From contig JAWUWW010000042.1 in assembly GCA_034111645.1 (NCBI GenBank), positions 62,001 to 126,000 of the forward strand: 64,000 nucleotides of DNA, in the 5' to 3' direction. Each line of letters opens with the position of its first letter. Position 1 is the first letter of the stretch. The position numbers were made by a program, and so were the translations under genes. The DNA comes from CANLBN01 sp034111645 (lineage in GTDB: Bacteria > Pseudomonadota > Gammaproteobacteria > Pseudomonadales > Cellvibrionaceae). Below are positions 1 to 9,107 of the stretch, piece after piece. Under the pieces are notes generated by a model. It worked only from the letters and a program-made list of their open reading frames with translations. It had not been told where the DNA came from and ran no database searches.

Positions 1-1038
1 TAAATACACTAGTTGGTTGGCTTCCTCTGAGCCACCAAAAAGTGGTACGAACCACAATTGTGATGCCCATAATATTGCACTGGTAATAGCACAATAAATT
101 AACGTGAAACGAATAGCTTCAAACAGTGTTTTTGAAACACGGTCAAATTTTTTAGCACCAAAATTTTGGCTTGCAATCGGGCCAATAACACTAGATAAGG
201 CAAATAAACCCACAAATGCAACGGGTTGTATTTTATTAATAATCGCAATGCCAGCGACGGCGCTGTCCCCAAATTGAGCCATTGTGAAGGTAACATAGGC
301 CATACTCACAGGCGTCGATAAATTGGTTAGAATGGCTGGAAATGCGATCTTGGCATAGTTTGATAGCTCATGTCGGTAGTGTTCTAGGTTAAAGGCACCT
401 GCAAGCTGGTTTCTAGTTACAATAATATGATAAGCCATTGCCAACATAATTATTCGACTTATAACCGTTGCAAACGCAGCGCCTTCCACTCCTAGATCTA
501 GACCAAAAATTAATATTGGATCCAAGACCATATTGCTTAGCCCCGCAACGATATAAATCAACATACTATTTTTAGCGTCGCCTTTTGCTCGCATGATACT
601 TCCCATTGACATTGCAACGGCAAGTGCCGGCATTCCAAGAACCACGATAGAGGTGTAGGCATTGGCCAGTTCAAGCGTTTGACCGCTAGCACCGAGTAAA
701 CTCAGTAATGTCGGTAAGTAGAACCATAAAATTAATGCTAAAGGAAGCGATATAATAAAGGCGGACACTAAAGAGTGTGTGACTGTTTCTCGTGACCTTA
801 AAGCTATAGAGACTAATGCGCTAGAGGCAATAGAGAGGCCTATATTCAGAGATAGGCTAAAAAATATGATTGGGCCTGCAAAGCCAAGAGCAGTTATTTC
901 GGCTTCACCAATTAGGCCTAAAAAATAGATATCGACAAGCTCAGATAAAAAGATGACGAGCAAGCCCAATGCGGTTGAGCTCGTCATAATAACTAGGTGT
1001 TTAGCGATAGAGCCTTGCGTATATCTGGCAGGAAACAT
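1..1038 (-). CDS. MATE-family efflux transporter, 3' end cut off
   Basis: This gene runs off the left edge, so only the first 346 codons are present; family members are usually about 440-460 residues. The translated part is strongly hydrophobic, with roughly nine to ten membrane helices, and begins MFPARYTQGSIAKHLVIM. It then shows the MATE-typical pattern of a first helix followed by a DIYFLG-like segment and a repeat of that architecture in the second half. MATE proteins export cationic drugs or metabolites from the inner membrane, driven by sodium or protons. The ATG at 1036-1038 is the first in frame. No partner gene is adjacent; the next gene is divergent. The substrate cannot be told from the sequence. 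The family call is safe; the subgroup (NorM or DinF) is not. Confidence 0.85.
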   Translation of the reverse strand, partial: MFPARYTQGSIAKHLVIMTSSTALGLLVIFLSELVDIYFLGLIGEAEITALGFAGPIIFFSLSLNIGLSIASSALVSIALRSRETVTHSLVSAFIISLPLALILWFYLPTLLSLLGASGQTLELANAYTSIVVLGMPALAVAMSMGSIMRAKGDAKNSMLIYIVAGLSNMVLDPILIFGLDLGVEGAAFATVISRIIMLAMAYHIIVTRNQLAGAFNLEHYRHELSNYAKIAFPAILTNLSTPVSMAYVTFTMAQFGDSAVAGIAIINKIQPVAFVGLFALSSVIGPIASQNFGAKKFDRVSKTLFEAIRFTLIYCAITSAILWASQLWFVPLFGGSEEANQLVYL

Positions 1039-1339
1039 AAAGATTTTTTTCGCTAAAGTTGGGCTAAAACCTGAATTAGCTGCTATCTTTATCTAAGGGA
1101 ATAATAACTTTGAATAAGATACTAATAATTTTATAACAAATAGTCTAATGTTAAGACATTGAGTCCTATTTATAATTGGTTAGGTTTTAATATGTTAGGT
1201 TAACAGTTATTGATCTAAACTGTATTTATTTAATGCTATTCACTTAATAGCAAGCCACTGAGAAACTTGAAATATTAGTTGCCAAGAGTGGTAACCAACA
1301 ACAAGTGATAAAGCTTAGCGGTGAAGGTAAGATAAATCG
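1039..1339. other. Divergent intergenic region, no gene seen
   Basis: About 300 AT-rich bases separate the divergent MATE and peptidase genes. They must hold both promoters. I see no ORF, hairpin or recognisable operator here. Confidence 0.5.
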
Positions 1340-2416
1340 ATGAAGCGTAGACAGGTCATTCAAGGGTTGCTCGGCATTAGCGCAGCAGCAATGTCAGCTA
1401 GTAGCTGGCATTCGGGTCCTTTATTTTCAGCCCGAGAGGCAAAATTTGTTGATCGGGGTCGATCATCACTGGATTTAGATTTACAGCTTGAGTTATCAGA
1501 TCTTGATCCATTAAGTGATAACGAAAGACCCGCTCAGCTCGACAATGTTAGTCACGCGGCTAAAAATCTTATTGATACATCTACTAACGATATAGATTCT
1601 CGCGATGCAGATACCATGTCACCATCAACTGAGACGGCTACCTACAAAGTTGTTAATAACAATTTAATTAAGTCTCATGATAGTAATACCATTACAGATA
1701 AGCCAAGCTTGGTTGATAAGACAGTCGATTTCGACCTTAATTACAATGATGACGTGCTGGTGTCCGAGGTAGATGCAAGTTTATTACTGTCTACTTTTAA
1801 TCGATTTAAAAACTTACAAAAAACAATCGGGTACGGCCATTTTAATTTAGTGAGTTTTGATGAGTCGATTCGCTTTGCTAAACAGTTCTCTGCCGTTGGT
1901 GAATTTACCAAGGCTGAGCTCGAGTTCGTTGAGCGCTTATTTTTTACCAATGCTGCAGATTATGGATTTTATGGACAAAAAGTCACCGATAAGCTGACCA
2001 GTCAATTTAAAAAATCTGAAATCATCAAGGTGCCTAAGTCAGGACATTATATATTTAAGAATGAATCATTAGCCTATTATGAAAAGCTCAAGAAAGATGT
2101 TGGTAGCTCAATTATTTTAACATCAGGTATTCGGTCTAATGTTAAGCAATTTTATTTGTTTTTAGCTAAAACTCTTCGTGTTGAAGGTAATTTATCGCGA
2201 GCCTCTCGCTCACTTGCGCCTCCGGGTTATTCATATCATGGTATTGGTGATTTTGATGTTGGTCGCATAGGTTGGGGCGGTAAAAACTTTACCGATGATT
2301 TTGCTAATACGGATGAGTATAAAAAAATGCAAGACCTTGGTTATATTGCTATTCGCTATGACTACGGCAATAAACTAGGTGTGCGTTTTGAGCCTTGGCA
2401 CATAAAGGTTGTATAA
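1340..2416 (+). CDS. Exported VanY-like M15 D,D-carboxypeptidase
   Basis: This 358-residue protein begins with MKRRQVIQGLLGISAAAM, a twin-arginine-like n-region and a short hydrophobic core, so export by Tat (or possibly Sec) is likely. Residues about 35-135 are a low-complexity Asp/Ser/Asn-rich linker. The C-terminal half carries the peptidase M15B pattern: SYHGIGDFDVG around residues 298-308, with His300 and Asp306 as candidate zinc ligands, and EPWH at 351-354, giving Glu351 and His354. Such enzymes trim the terminal D-Ala of peptidoglycan stem peptides in the periplasm. The His-to-Asp spacing is one residue shorter than in VanY, where it is seven. It is a single-gene unit upstream of uup. 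The fold assignment is good; the exact substrate is inferred. Confidence 0.75.
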   Translation: MKRRQVIQGLLGISAAAMSASSWHSGPLFSAREAKFVDRGRSSLDLDLQLELSDLDPLSDNERPAQLDNVSHAAKNLIDTSTNDIDSRDADTMSPSTETATYKVVNNNLIKSHDSNTITDKPSLVDKTVDFDLNYNDDVLVSEVDASLLLSTFNRFKNLQKTIGYGHFNLVSFDESIRFAKQFSAVGEFTKAELEFVERLFFTNAADYGFYGQKVTDKLTSQFKKSEIIKVPKSGHYIFKNESLAYYEKLKKDVGSSIILTSGIRSNVKQFYLFLAKTLRVEGNLSRASRSLAPPGYSYHGIGDFDVGRIGWGGKNFTDDFANTDEYKKMQDLGYIAIRYDYGNKLGVRFEPWHIKVV

Positions 2417-2586
2417 ATCCTGATGATCAGCATGGCATACCATTACTTATCTAAACCGCATTAATTTTCTGGCATTTACTTGTACCAATAGTTAATGGTT
2501 ATTAAAGCTATCCAACAACTATTGGTCTATAATCCTACCTCGTTCTTATTTACTTATACCCCTCATTGACCTTGTATCTCTAATTT

Positions 2587-4476
2587 ATGTCTTTAATTCG
2601 CTTCGATAATATCTCGCTAGAATTTGGCGAGCAAAAAATTCTTACTAATGCTAGCTTTTCCCTAGAACCAGGGGAGCGTGTTTGTCTAATTGGTCGAAAC
2701 GGCGCGGGCAAATCAACCATGCTCAAATTGATTATGGGTGAGCAGCAGCAAGATAGTGGTGAAATGCACTTTAAACGTCATTTGCGCATTAGCCAGTTAT
2801 ATCAACAACTTCCTAAAGATCTTCATCGTAAAGTAGAGGATGTGGTAGCAGAGGGTTTAGCTGAACAACAAGGCAAAATTGACAAATTCAATACGCTTGC
2901 TAAAACCGCTACTGATGAGAAAAGTATATTGGTACTACAAGATATTCAACAGGATATTGAATCTACTGGTGGTTGGAACTTAGAGCAAAAAATAGAGACA
3001 ATTATGACCCAGCTGGGTTTGCCCGCAGATAAAAAACTGAGTGAATTATCTGGTGGTTGGCAGCGCAGAGTCGCACTAGGTAAAGCCTTGGTGTCTAAGC
3101 CCGATGTATTACTGCTTGATGAGCCCACCAACCATTTAGATATTAGTACTATTGAGTGGCTCGAGCATATGATAAAGAGCTTTCAAGGTAGTGTTGTTTT
3201 CATTACGCATGATCGCTCATTTTTACAAAAAGTTGCCACGCGTATTATTGAAATTGATAGAGGTCAAATGGTTAGTTGGCCAGGTAATTATCAAAACTAT
3301 ATAACACTCAAAGAAAAAGCCAACGAAGATGAAGATACACAAAATAAATTATTTGATAAACGTTTGTCTGAAGAAGAAGATTGGATTCGGCAAGGTATTA
3401 AAGCAAGACGCACTCGTAATGAAGGTCGTGTACGCGCATTAGAATCAATGCGAGAAGACTATGGTCAACGTCTTAGGCGACAGGGTAAGGCTAAATTCGA
3501 AATTGGCGAGTCGACTGAAAAATCGGGACGCAAAGTGATTGAGGCTCGTAGTGTTAGTCATCGCTTTGGTAAAGAAAAACTAATAGAAAATTTCAAATTG
3601 AAAATAATGCGCGGAGATCGCATTGGTTTAATAGGTAATAATGGTGTAGGAAAGAGCACGCTATTAAAAATATTATTAGGTGAGCTTGAGCCAGATGAAG
3701 GCAATATTAAAATTGGTACAGGTTTAAAAATCGGTTATTTTGATCAGATACATCGAGAATTAGATACCACAAAAAGTGTGGCTCACAATGTAGGTGATGG
3801 TAAAGAATATATAAAAATAAACGGTAAAGAGCGCCATATTGTTGGCTACATGAAGAACTTTTTATTTAGTCCAAAGCGAGCTATGACGCCAGTGGCTGCA
3901 TTGTCGGGCGGTGAGCGTAATCGCGTATTGCTGGCCAAAATGTTTACCGAAGAGACAAATTTTTTAATCCTCGATGAGCCCACAAACGATCTTGATGTCG
4001 AAATGCTCGAGGTTTTAGAAGAGCAATTAGTTAATTATGCGGGGACCTTAATTGTTGTAAGTCACGATAGAGATTTTCTTGATAATGTTGTTACTAGTAC
4101 TTTAGTTTTTGAAGATAACGGTAAAGTTGAGCATTATGTCGGTGGTTATAGCGACTGGGTCAAACAGAATAAAAGTTTACGAGACCAAGATGGTGCATTA
4201 AAAATAAAAAAATCTACGTCAAATAGTGCTGAGGGTCAAAACATCAAGGCGCCGGCAAAGAAAAAACTTAGTTATAAAATACAACGTGAATTGGACTTGT
4301 TGCCAAGTCAGATTGAAGCGTTAGAAAAGCAAATTAAAGTATTAGAAATGAAAATGGCCGATGCTAATTTTTATAAAAAATCAGCCACAGAAACACAAAA
4401 AGTGATTGATCAATTGGCGGCTAATACAGAAGAGCTTAATAAGTCCTTAGAACGCTGGACTGAACTAGAAAGTTGA
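2587..4476 (+). CDS. uup: ABC-F family ATPase Uup
   Basis: This 629-residue soluble protein has two tandem ABC ATPase domains and no membrane segments. The first has Walker A GRNGAGKST and signature LSGGWQ; the second has Walker A GNNGVGKST and signature LSGGERNRVLL. An ABC-F linker rich in Arg and Lys (around EEDWIRQGIKARRTRNEGRV) separates them, and the last 70 residues form a Lys/Glu-rich coiled coil, which marks Uup rather than EttA. The length matches E. coli Uup (635). ABC-F proteins act on the ribosome. Uup affects precise excision of transposons and is linked to branched DNA and ribosome function; its mechanism is only partly known. It ends at a strong shared terminator. Confidence 0.93.
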   Translation: MSLIRFDNISLEFGEQKILTNASFSLEPGERVCLIGRNGAGKSTMLKLIMGEQQQDSGEMHFKRHLRISQLYQQLPKDLHRKVEDVVAEGLAEQQGKIDKFNTLAKTATDEKSILVLQDIQQDIESTGGWNLEQKIETIMTQLGLPADKKLSELSGGWQRRVALGKALVSKPDVLLLDEPTNHLDISTIEWLEHMIKSFQGSVVFITHDRSFLQKVATRIIEIDRGQMVSWPGNYQNYITLKEKANEDEDTQNKLFDKRLSEEEDWIRQGIKARRTRNEGRVRALESMREDYGQRLRRQGKAKFEIGESTEKSGRKVIEARSVSHRFGKEKLIENFKLKIMRGDRIGLIGNNGVGKSTLLKILLGELEPDEGNIKIGTGLKIGYFDQIHRELDTTKSVAHNVGDGKEYIKINGKERHIVGYMKNFLFSPKRAMTPVAALSGGERNRVLLAKMFTEETNFLILDEPTNDLDVEMLEVLEEQLVNYAGTLIVVSHDRDFLDNVVTSTLVFEDNGKVEHYVGGYSDWVKQNKSLRDQDGALKIKKSTSNSAEGQNIKAPAKKKLSYKIQRELDLLPSQIEALEKQIKVLEMKMADANFYKKSATETQKVIDQLAANTEELNKSLERWTELES

Positions 4477-4507
4477 AACAGATAACCAAATCATATAGCT
4501 TATGTAT

Positions 4508-4544
4508 AAAGCAAAAAGGCGCTCATTGAGCGCCTTTTTGCTTT
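4508..4544. terminator. Bidirectional intrinsic terminator, uup / dolP
   Basis: A perfect stem (GCAAAAAGGCGCTC at 4511-4524, pairing with its complement up to 4541) closes over a three-base loop, with A-runs on one side and T-runs on the other. It serves both convergent genes. Confidence 0.9.
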
Positions 4545-4557
4545 ATAAAATAATCAA

Positions 4558-5139
4558 CTAATTAATATATTCAAAGACACGCACGACTTCTTTGACACCA
4601 CTTATATTGCTGGCCAAATTTGCAGCCAGATTAGCTTGTTCTTCAGTAATGACACCCATTAAATAAACAACGCCATTTTCGGTTACGACTTTGATTTGCA
4701 GGCCTTTGATTTGCAGGCCTTTGATTTGCTTGTCGGCTAATAAAGTAGCTTTAACCTTTGATGTTAACCAAGAATCTTTACTACGAGTCCAAAGGGACGT
4801 GTTAGCACCTACATCTATTTCATTATAAACCTTTCGGATGCCGCTTACCTGATTAGCAGTTTGTCCAGCTAATAAGCGTAGTTCGTTTGTAGGTACTTGC
4901 CCTACGAGTAATATTACCTCTTTAAAGCTAATGACGCTAAAATGTGTTTGTCTAAAAACAGGATCGGCCTTGCGAATATTAACACCCACTATAGTCTCTA
5001 ACTTTTCATCATCTATTTGAGTGCCAAAAGATCGTGAGCGTGGATCCGGTTGAATGGATTGTTTTGTAGTTGCATCGACAATAGCGGTACAGCCATTAAT
5101 AAATAATAAGATAAATAATAAACTAAATGTCTTTATAAT
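4558..5139 (-). CDS. dolP: DolP/YraP-type BON-domain lipoprotein, non-ATG start
   Basis: Two BON domains (residues about 45-110 and 115-193) follow a lipoprotein signal. DolP is an outer-membrane lipoprotein that supports envelope integrity and BAM function. The position, last in lpoA-yraN-diaA-dolP, matches E. coli. The usual start codons in this frame begin only at GTG 4989, which would remove the signal sequence. The frame stays open upstream to a TAA at about 5154 and encodes IKTFSLLFILLFINGC, an n-region, hydrophobic core and lipobox ending at Cys17. The only plausible starts are ATT at 5137-5139, which has AAGGGA six bases upstream, or the next ATA. The 193-residue product then matches the family length (191 in E. 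coli). A 15-bp duplication lies within the second half. Confidence 0.82.
   Translation of the reverse strand: MIKTFSLLFILLFINGCTAIVDATTKQSIQPDPRSRSFGTQIDDEKLETIVGVNIRKADPVFRQTHFSVISFKEVILLVGQVPTNELRLLAGQTANQVSGIRKVYNEIDVGANTSLWTRSKDSWLTSKVKATLLADKQIKGLQIKGLQIKVVTENGVVYLMGVITEEQANLAANLASNISGVKEVVRVFEYIN
4690..4729. repeat. 15-bp in-frame tandem repeat in dolP
   Basis: The unit TTTGATTTGCAGGCC occurs 2.7 times in tandem, so the protein reads QIKGLQIKGLQIKVV. One unit is probably an extra five-residue insertion compared with usual BON domains. Confidence 0.85.
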
Positions 5140-5256
5140 AGTTCTTCCCTTGAATTACAAACCTCAATTAAAATCGTAAGGTTAATTTTGAAATAAAAGT
5201 GTTAGTATTTTAACATTGCTACATGTTGATTTAAATATTAAATATTAAACAATTAA

Positions 5257-5847
5257 TCAATCAATAGGTCCAAAAAGCTGCTGATCTATATAATCACACA
5301 GACAAAAAATAATCAGTAAATGTACTTCATAAATGCGTCCGCGTGAATTTGAAGGTACTCGTAATTCTCTGTCATTAACATCAAGTAATGCTGAAATATT
5401 ACCGCCATCGCGCCCATTAAGAGCAATTATGCGCATATTTCTCTCATGTGCTGCTTTGATTGCCTGCAATAAATTTGACGAATTACCACTAGAGCTAAAT
5501 AATACTAATATATCTCTTTGGTTACCAAGCGCTTTTATTTCTTTAGCAAATATTTCATTAAAACTTTTTTCGTTGGCTATAGATGTAACATTAGTTAGAT
5601 CGCAACCTAATGTAAAGCAGGGTAGGCTTGGGCGTTCACGTTCAAAACGATTGATTAAGTTATTAGTTAAAATTTGTGCTAATGCAGCTGAAGGACCATT
5701 GCCACAGAGTAAAAGCTTACCTTCATTTAGTAGACATTCAACCATCATATTGCCAGCTTCTATAATATCTGGAATTAACACTTCTCCAGCATCCATTTTA
5801 GCTTCTATGCTTTGTTGAAATAATTTATATAGACGTTCTTCGCTCAT
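5257..5847 (-). CDS. diaA: DnaA initiator-associating SIS protein DiaA
   Basis: This 196-residue protein has the same length as E. coli DiaA. It is a single SIS (sugar isomerase) domain with the phosphosugar-binding signatures LLLCGNGPSAALAQ (about residues 46-59) and VLFSSSGNSSNLLQAI (about 115-130). DiaA binds DnaA as a tetramer and promotes ordered initiation at oriC. Its near relative GmhA makes heptose for LPS, so the two are easily confused. The location between yraN and dolP is the diaA context. It follows yraN by about 33 bases and is probably in the lpoA operon. Confidence 0.88.
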   Translation of the reverse strand: MSEERLYKLFQQSIEAKMDAGEVLIPDIIEAGNMMVECLLNEGKLLLCGNGPSAALAQILTNNLINRFERERPSLPCFTLGCDLTNVTSIANEKSFNEIFAKEIKALGNQRDILVLFSSSGNSSNLLQAIKAAHERNMRIIALNGRDGGNISALLDVNDRELRVPSNSRGRIYEVHLLIIFCLCDYIDQQLFGPID

Positions 5848-5880
5848 AGATTTAAATTCAATTTATAATATGGGTAAGCT

Positions 5881-6438
5881 TTAAGAAGCTTGAAAAGCAT
5901 TTTTAATCCACTCTACACTATATTGCTTGCAATAATTGTCACTAATAGTAAAAAAGTCATTATGCGCTTTATCCGAACTGGTGTTTGACTTTTTTATATT
6001 AGGTGTGATACCAATCACATCAAAACGGCTGGCCACTGATTCGGTTAGTCGATGTTTATATAAGTAATACTCTGCAGTTTTAATAATTTTTTTTTGCTTT
6101 TTATGATCAATAGTCTCACAAGCGCTACCGAAATTTACTCTTTGCCTGAAGCGAACCTCAATAAAAACAATGCAGTCATTATCCTTAAAAATTAAATCTA
6201 TTTCACCATGACGGCTATGATAATTTTTATCTATCAATAACAGGCCTTGGTTTAATAAATGCTTTTTGGCCAAACTTTCTGCTTCTCGACCACTGTTCTG
6301 TTTATCTGTTTTTTGCGGGTTAATTTTTTTAGTCGTTATTTTTTCATCGGTGTCTTTAGATGCGTTTTTCTTTAAAGTTATTTTTTTTAATAATTTCTTT
6401 TGTAACGCTGCTTTTTTCAACACAAGTCGCTTTAACAT
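5881..6438 (-). CDS. yraN: YraN family nuclease-fold protein, Lys-rich extension
   Basis: The 185-residue product contains the YraN (UPF0102) domain from about residue 50: GREAESLAKKHL, then GEIDLIF and VFIEVRFRQ, which give the Asp and Glu-x-Arg of the PD-(D/E)XK-like endonuclease fold. YraN proteins are typically 115-130 residues. This one carries about 48 extra N-terminal residues made mostly of Lys, Leu, Thr and Ile, which may bind nucleic acid. The ATG at 6436-6438 is preceded by AAAGGAT, so the extension looks real. YraN has been linked to natural transformation and Holliday-junction processing, but its role is not settled. It lies between lpoA and diaA in the conserved order. Confidence 0.85.
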   Translation of the reverse strand: MLKRLVLKKAALQKKLLKKITLKKNASKDTDEKITTKKINPQKTDKQNSGREAESLAKKHLLNQGLLLIDKNYHSRHGEIDLIFKDNDCIVFIEVRFRQRVNFGSACETIDHKKQKKIIKTAEYYLYKHRLTESVASRFDVIGITPNIKKSNTSSDKAHNDFFTISDNYCKQYSVEWIKNAFQAS

Positions 6439-6494
6439 AAGATATCCTTTTCATTATGTTCTTGAAGAATGTAATGCGATCTATTGGTTCTTAA

Positions 6495-8579
6495 CTATTC
6501 AAAAGTGTTGTCCTTTTGAGTTAGCTGCGGTAATGGTTTTGCCTCGCCACCTATTACCTCAGCCCAAGGTTGTTCTCTGATGATACGTTTGTCACTACTA
6601 AGGCGTAACTTTCCTGTTGTGCCAAAAACTGCGGTATTAGGTAACTTAGCCAATTGTCTTAAGCGATCATGCAGGTAATATGAGTCGATGCCCATTGCAT
6701 AAAGACGAGAAAAATTTGCAGGAATATTAATATTCTTATTTATTAGGTTTTTATCGAACTCTTCAGGATATAAAGTCCAAGGTAGAGTAATAAAACGAAT
6801 TCCATTTAAATCTTTATTTTGACCAATTGTTTGTGAATTATTATATATCTGACTCGTCGCATAAACGGGTAGATCCCCCGCGTAATGAAATGATAGTGTT
6901 GGCTTTATTTGTTGGCCTTCTTTTGCGCGGGTGACTAAAAAAATCATATCGATATCTTGTCGTCGTCTTGGTTCATATTCAAAATTTTTGCTAAATAAAC
7001 GTTTTAGCTGAGTAGCTCTTGATTCACTCTTATCGATATCGAAAGCCGATTTAATAATTGTAGAATAGCTATCATCTGAATTTAATTCTCGTTTTACTAC
7101 GATGCTTCCACCTAACTCTTGCCAACGACTAGTAAATGCTTCGACTGCACGTTGGCTCCAATCTGCGTTAGAGGCAATAATCATTGCATATCGATTACCT
7201 TCAAGCCATGCGCGATTCGCGGTTTGAAGGGCTTCGTCTTCGAGCGACAAACCAAATTGATAAAAGGGCAAATCAAGTTTAGTGGACGTTGAATTTGATA
7301 TGTTATCCCGATTAGAATTAACATCTGATATTCTCGGGGCAAGTGCTTGGGCATCTAAAATTGGAACACTTGTATTTGCCACATCGGTTTTGTTATTAGT
7401 TTCTTGAGTTAAAGAGCCTTGAGGTAAAGAAACTGGAGTTAAATTTATAGGGGCTGATTTATCGTCAACAACTTGATCGTCAACGAGGTTGACAGTTTTT
7501 TGTTCGTTGGGCGAGCTAACATAATTGAGGGCCAAGGTAGTAACAATGCGTTGCTGGCGTTGTTGTAATTCTGTCACTTTTTCTTTTTCTAATGGTCCAA
7601 TAACAAGCTCAACACCATCATTAATTGCTTTGTCGTAAACCGTATTAATGGGTTCGAAAGCTGTATCATAGATTAAAATTTCTGGGCGATAATCTGAACC
7701 TTGATTAAAATAAGCGGCTAAAAAACCATCTCTAATCGTTTTGCCAGCTAGTGCGAGTTTACCGCTAACAGGAAGCAATAAACCGATTTTTTTAGGCCGC
7801 TCAGCAATCAGTGTCTTCAGCAACTGAAGATCTAGAGGCAGATCTATAGCCGCGGGGTGATTTGGGTTCAAGCTAGCCCATAAATTTATTGAAACACGTT
7901 TAGCCTCTAAATTTGTTTCATTTTCTTTACTAATGCTTGCTAATTCATACCAACCACGCGTTATAGGGTCTTGGTTTTCGTCTACACTAATTAATGTTTG
8001 TAAGGATAATTGTACGATGACATGCCAAAGTTCTTCGTGGTTTTCGATTATATCTAATGGATCAACAAGAATCCTATCGAGAATAATTCTTTCATCGATA
8101 CTGGCTTTAAGATCGCCAATTTGACTATAAGTTTCAGCTCTTTGACGATAAAATTGTTGTTGTTGTTCGATAGATAATTGAGCCCAAAGCCCCTCAAGTC
8201 GTTCATTACTCAGTAACTCACTTGACTGGAAAATAGATTTATCGTCGCTATAAATATTACTAGCAACAGTAACATAAAGGATATATTTATCATTGGGTAG
8301 ATTATCGGGATTAATTCGACGAATCACCTCAAGCGCTCTTTCCGTATTGCCTAGAAGCCTTAATTGATCTGCAATTTCAATTAAACGGAAAGTGCCTGTG
8401 CTTGAATTTTGCTGTTCAATCTGACTTATTTCTTGCTCTAGTGATTCAATGGTAAAAACCGATGATTCAGATTTGGTGGGATTACTGCCACAAGCGGATA
8501 GCAAGAACATAAGGCCAAACAAATAGCAGTAGCTAGGCATTGCGTTAATAGCTTGTCTTAGGAGCTTTAAATAAATCAT
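6495..8579 (-). CDS. lpoA: Penicillin-binding-protein activator lipoprotein LpoA
   Basis: The 694-residue protein starts with a lipoprotein signal whose lipobox LLSAC ends at Cys30; a second ATG at residue 14 would also leave a workable signal. The N-terminal third is helical and TPR-like. The C-terminal two thirds are a periplasmic-binding-protein-like domain (KKIGLLLPVSGKLALAGKTI, then LVIGPLEKEKV). A flexible Asn/Ser/Thr-rich linker interrupts the C-domain at about residues 350-430. LpoA sits in the outer membrane and activates the peptidoglycan synthase PBP1a across the periplasm. The length is close to E. coli LpoA (678). It leads the minus-strand operon and is divergent from rsmI, as in E. 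coli. Confidence 0.92.
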   Translation of the reverse strand: MIYLKLLRQAINAMPSYCYLFGLMFLLSACGSNPTKSESSVFTIESLEQEISQIEQQNSSTGTFRLIEIADQLRLLGNTERALEVIRRINPDNLPNDKYILYVTVASNIYSDDKSIFQSSELLSNERLEGLWAQLSIEQQQQFYRQRAETYSQIGDLKASIDERIILDRILVDPLDIIENHEELWHVIVQLSLQTLISVDENQDPITRGWYELASISKENETNLEAKRVSINLWASLNPNHPAAIDLPLDLQLLKTLIAERPKKIGLLLPVSGKLALAGKTIRDGFLAAYFNQGSDYRPEILIYDTAFEPINTVYDKAINDGVELVIGPLEKEKVTELQQRQQRIVTTLALNYVSSPNEQKTVNLVDDQVVDDKSAPINLTPVSLPQGSLTQETNNKTDVANTSVPILDAQALAPRISDVNSNRDNISNSTSTKLDLPFYQFGLSLEDEALQTANRAWLEGNRYAMIIASNADWSQRAVEAFTSRWQELGGSIVVKRELNSDDSYSTIIKSAFDIDKSESRATQLKRLFSKNFEYEPRRRQDIDMIFLVTRAKEGQQIKPTLSFHYAGDLPVYATSQIYNNSQTIGQNKDLNGIRFITLPWTLYPEEFDKNLINKNINIPANFSRLYAMGIDSYYLHDRLRQLAKLPNTAVFGTTGKLRLSSDKRIIREQPWAEVIGGEAKPLPQLTQKDNTFE

Positions 8580-9107
8580 AAGTAGTCCATTGGCATGCAG
8601 TTGAAAGGTAATGATGGCTAATAAGTAGGCATTGTGTACGCATTATACGTCAAGCTAACGGAATATTGTGTAAAGCCTCGTTAAAACTGTAAGTCATTTG
8701 TATAAACGTTACAAATAAAAATCCAGTTTTCACTTTTACGATATAATTTATGAAATTAACTCTGGGCATGCCAAGATAGGGCGTAGCATGAATGGTTATT
8801 TATATTAATATCTCGATAATATATAGCGCTTCTATTAATAGACTAATATTTAATAGATATATATTGAATAGATATCAGTTTTCAGTGCTACAGGTTTTAG
8901 TATTTAGGAATAACGATAGGTGGCAAAATATGCAGCCATCTCGATAAAAGACGAATTCATATCAAGCGATTTGAGTCGATAACTAAGTTATATCCCCTTG
9001 GTTTCTTGTTGTTGACGCAGAGTTGATGAATGTCGATTCACCATTAGTTATGGCCCTTAATTCAACTTTATGGGCTTGATGAGATAAATGATTTTGAAGA
9101 AGGAAGT
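8580..9107. other. Divergent lpoA / rsmI control region
   Basis: These 528 AT-rich bases contain no convincing ORF. Promoters for both divergent genes must lie here. I looked for RNase P RNA, often found next to rsmI in related bacteria, and did not find its conserved core. Confidence 0.5.

Noticed and set aside
99..296. 65-codon minus-strand frame
   Set aside because: It overlaps the MATE gene, which is on the same strand in another frame and clearly coding.
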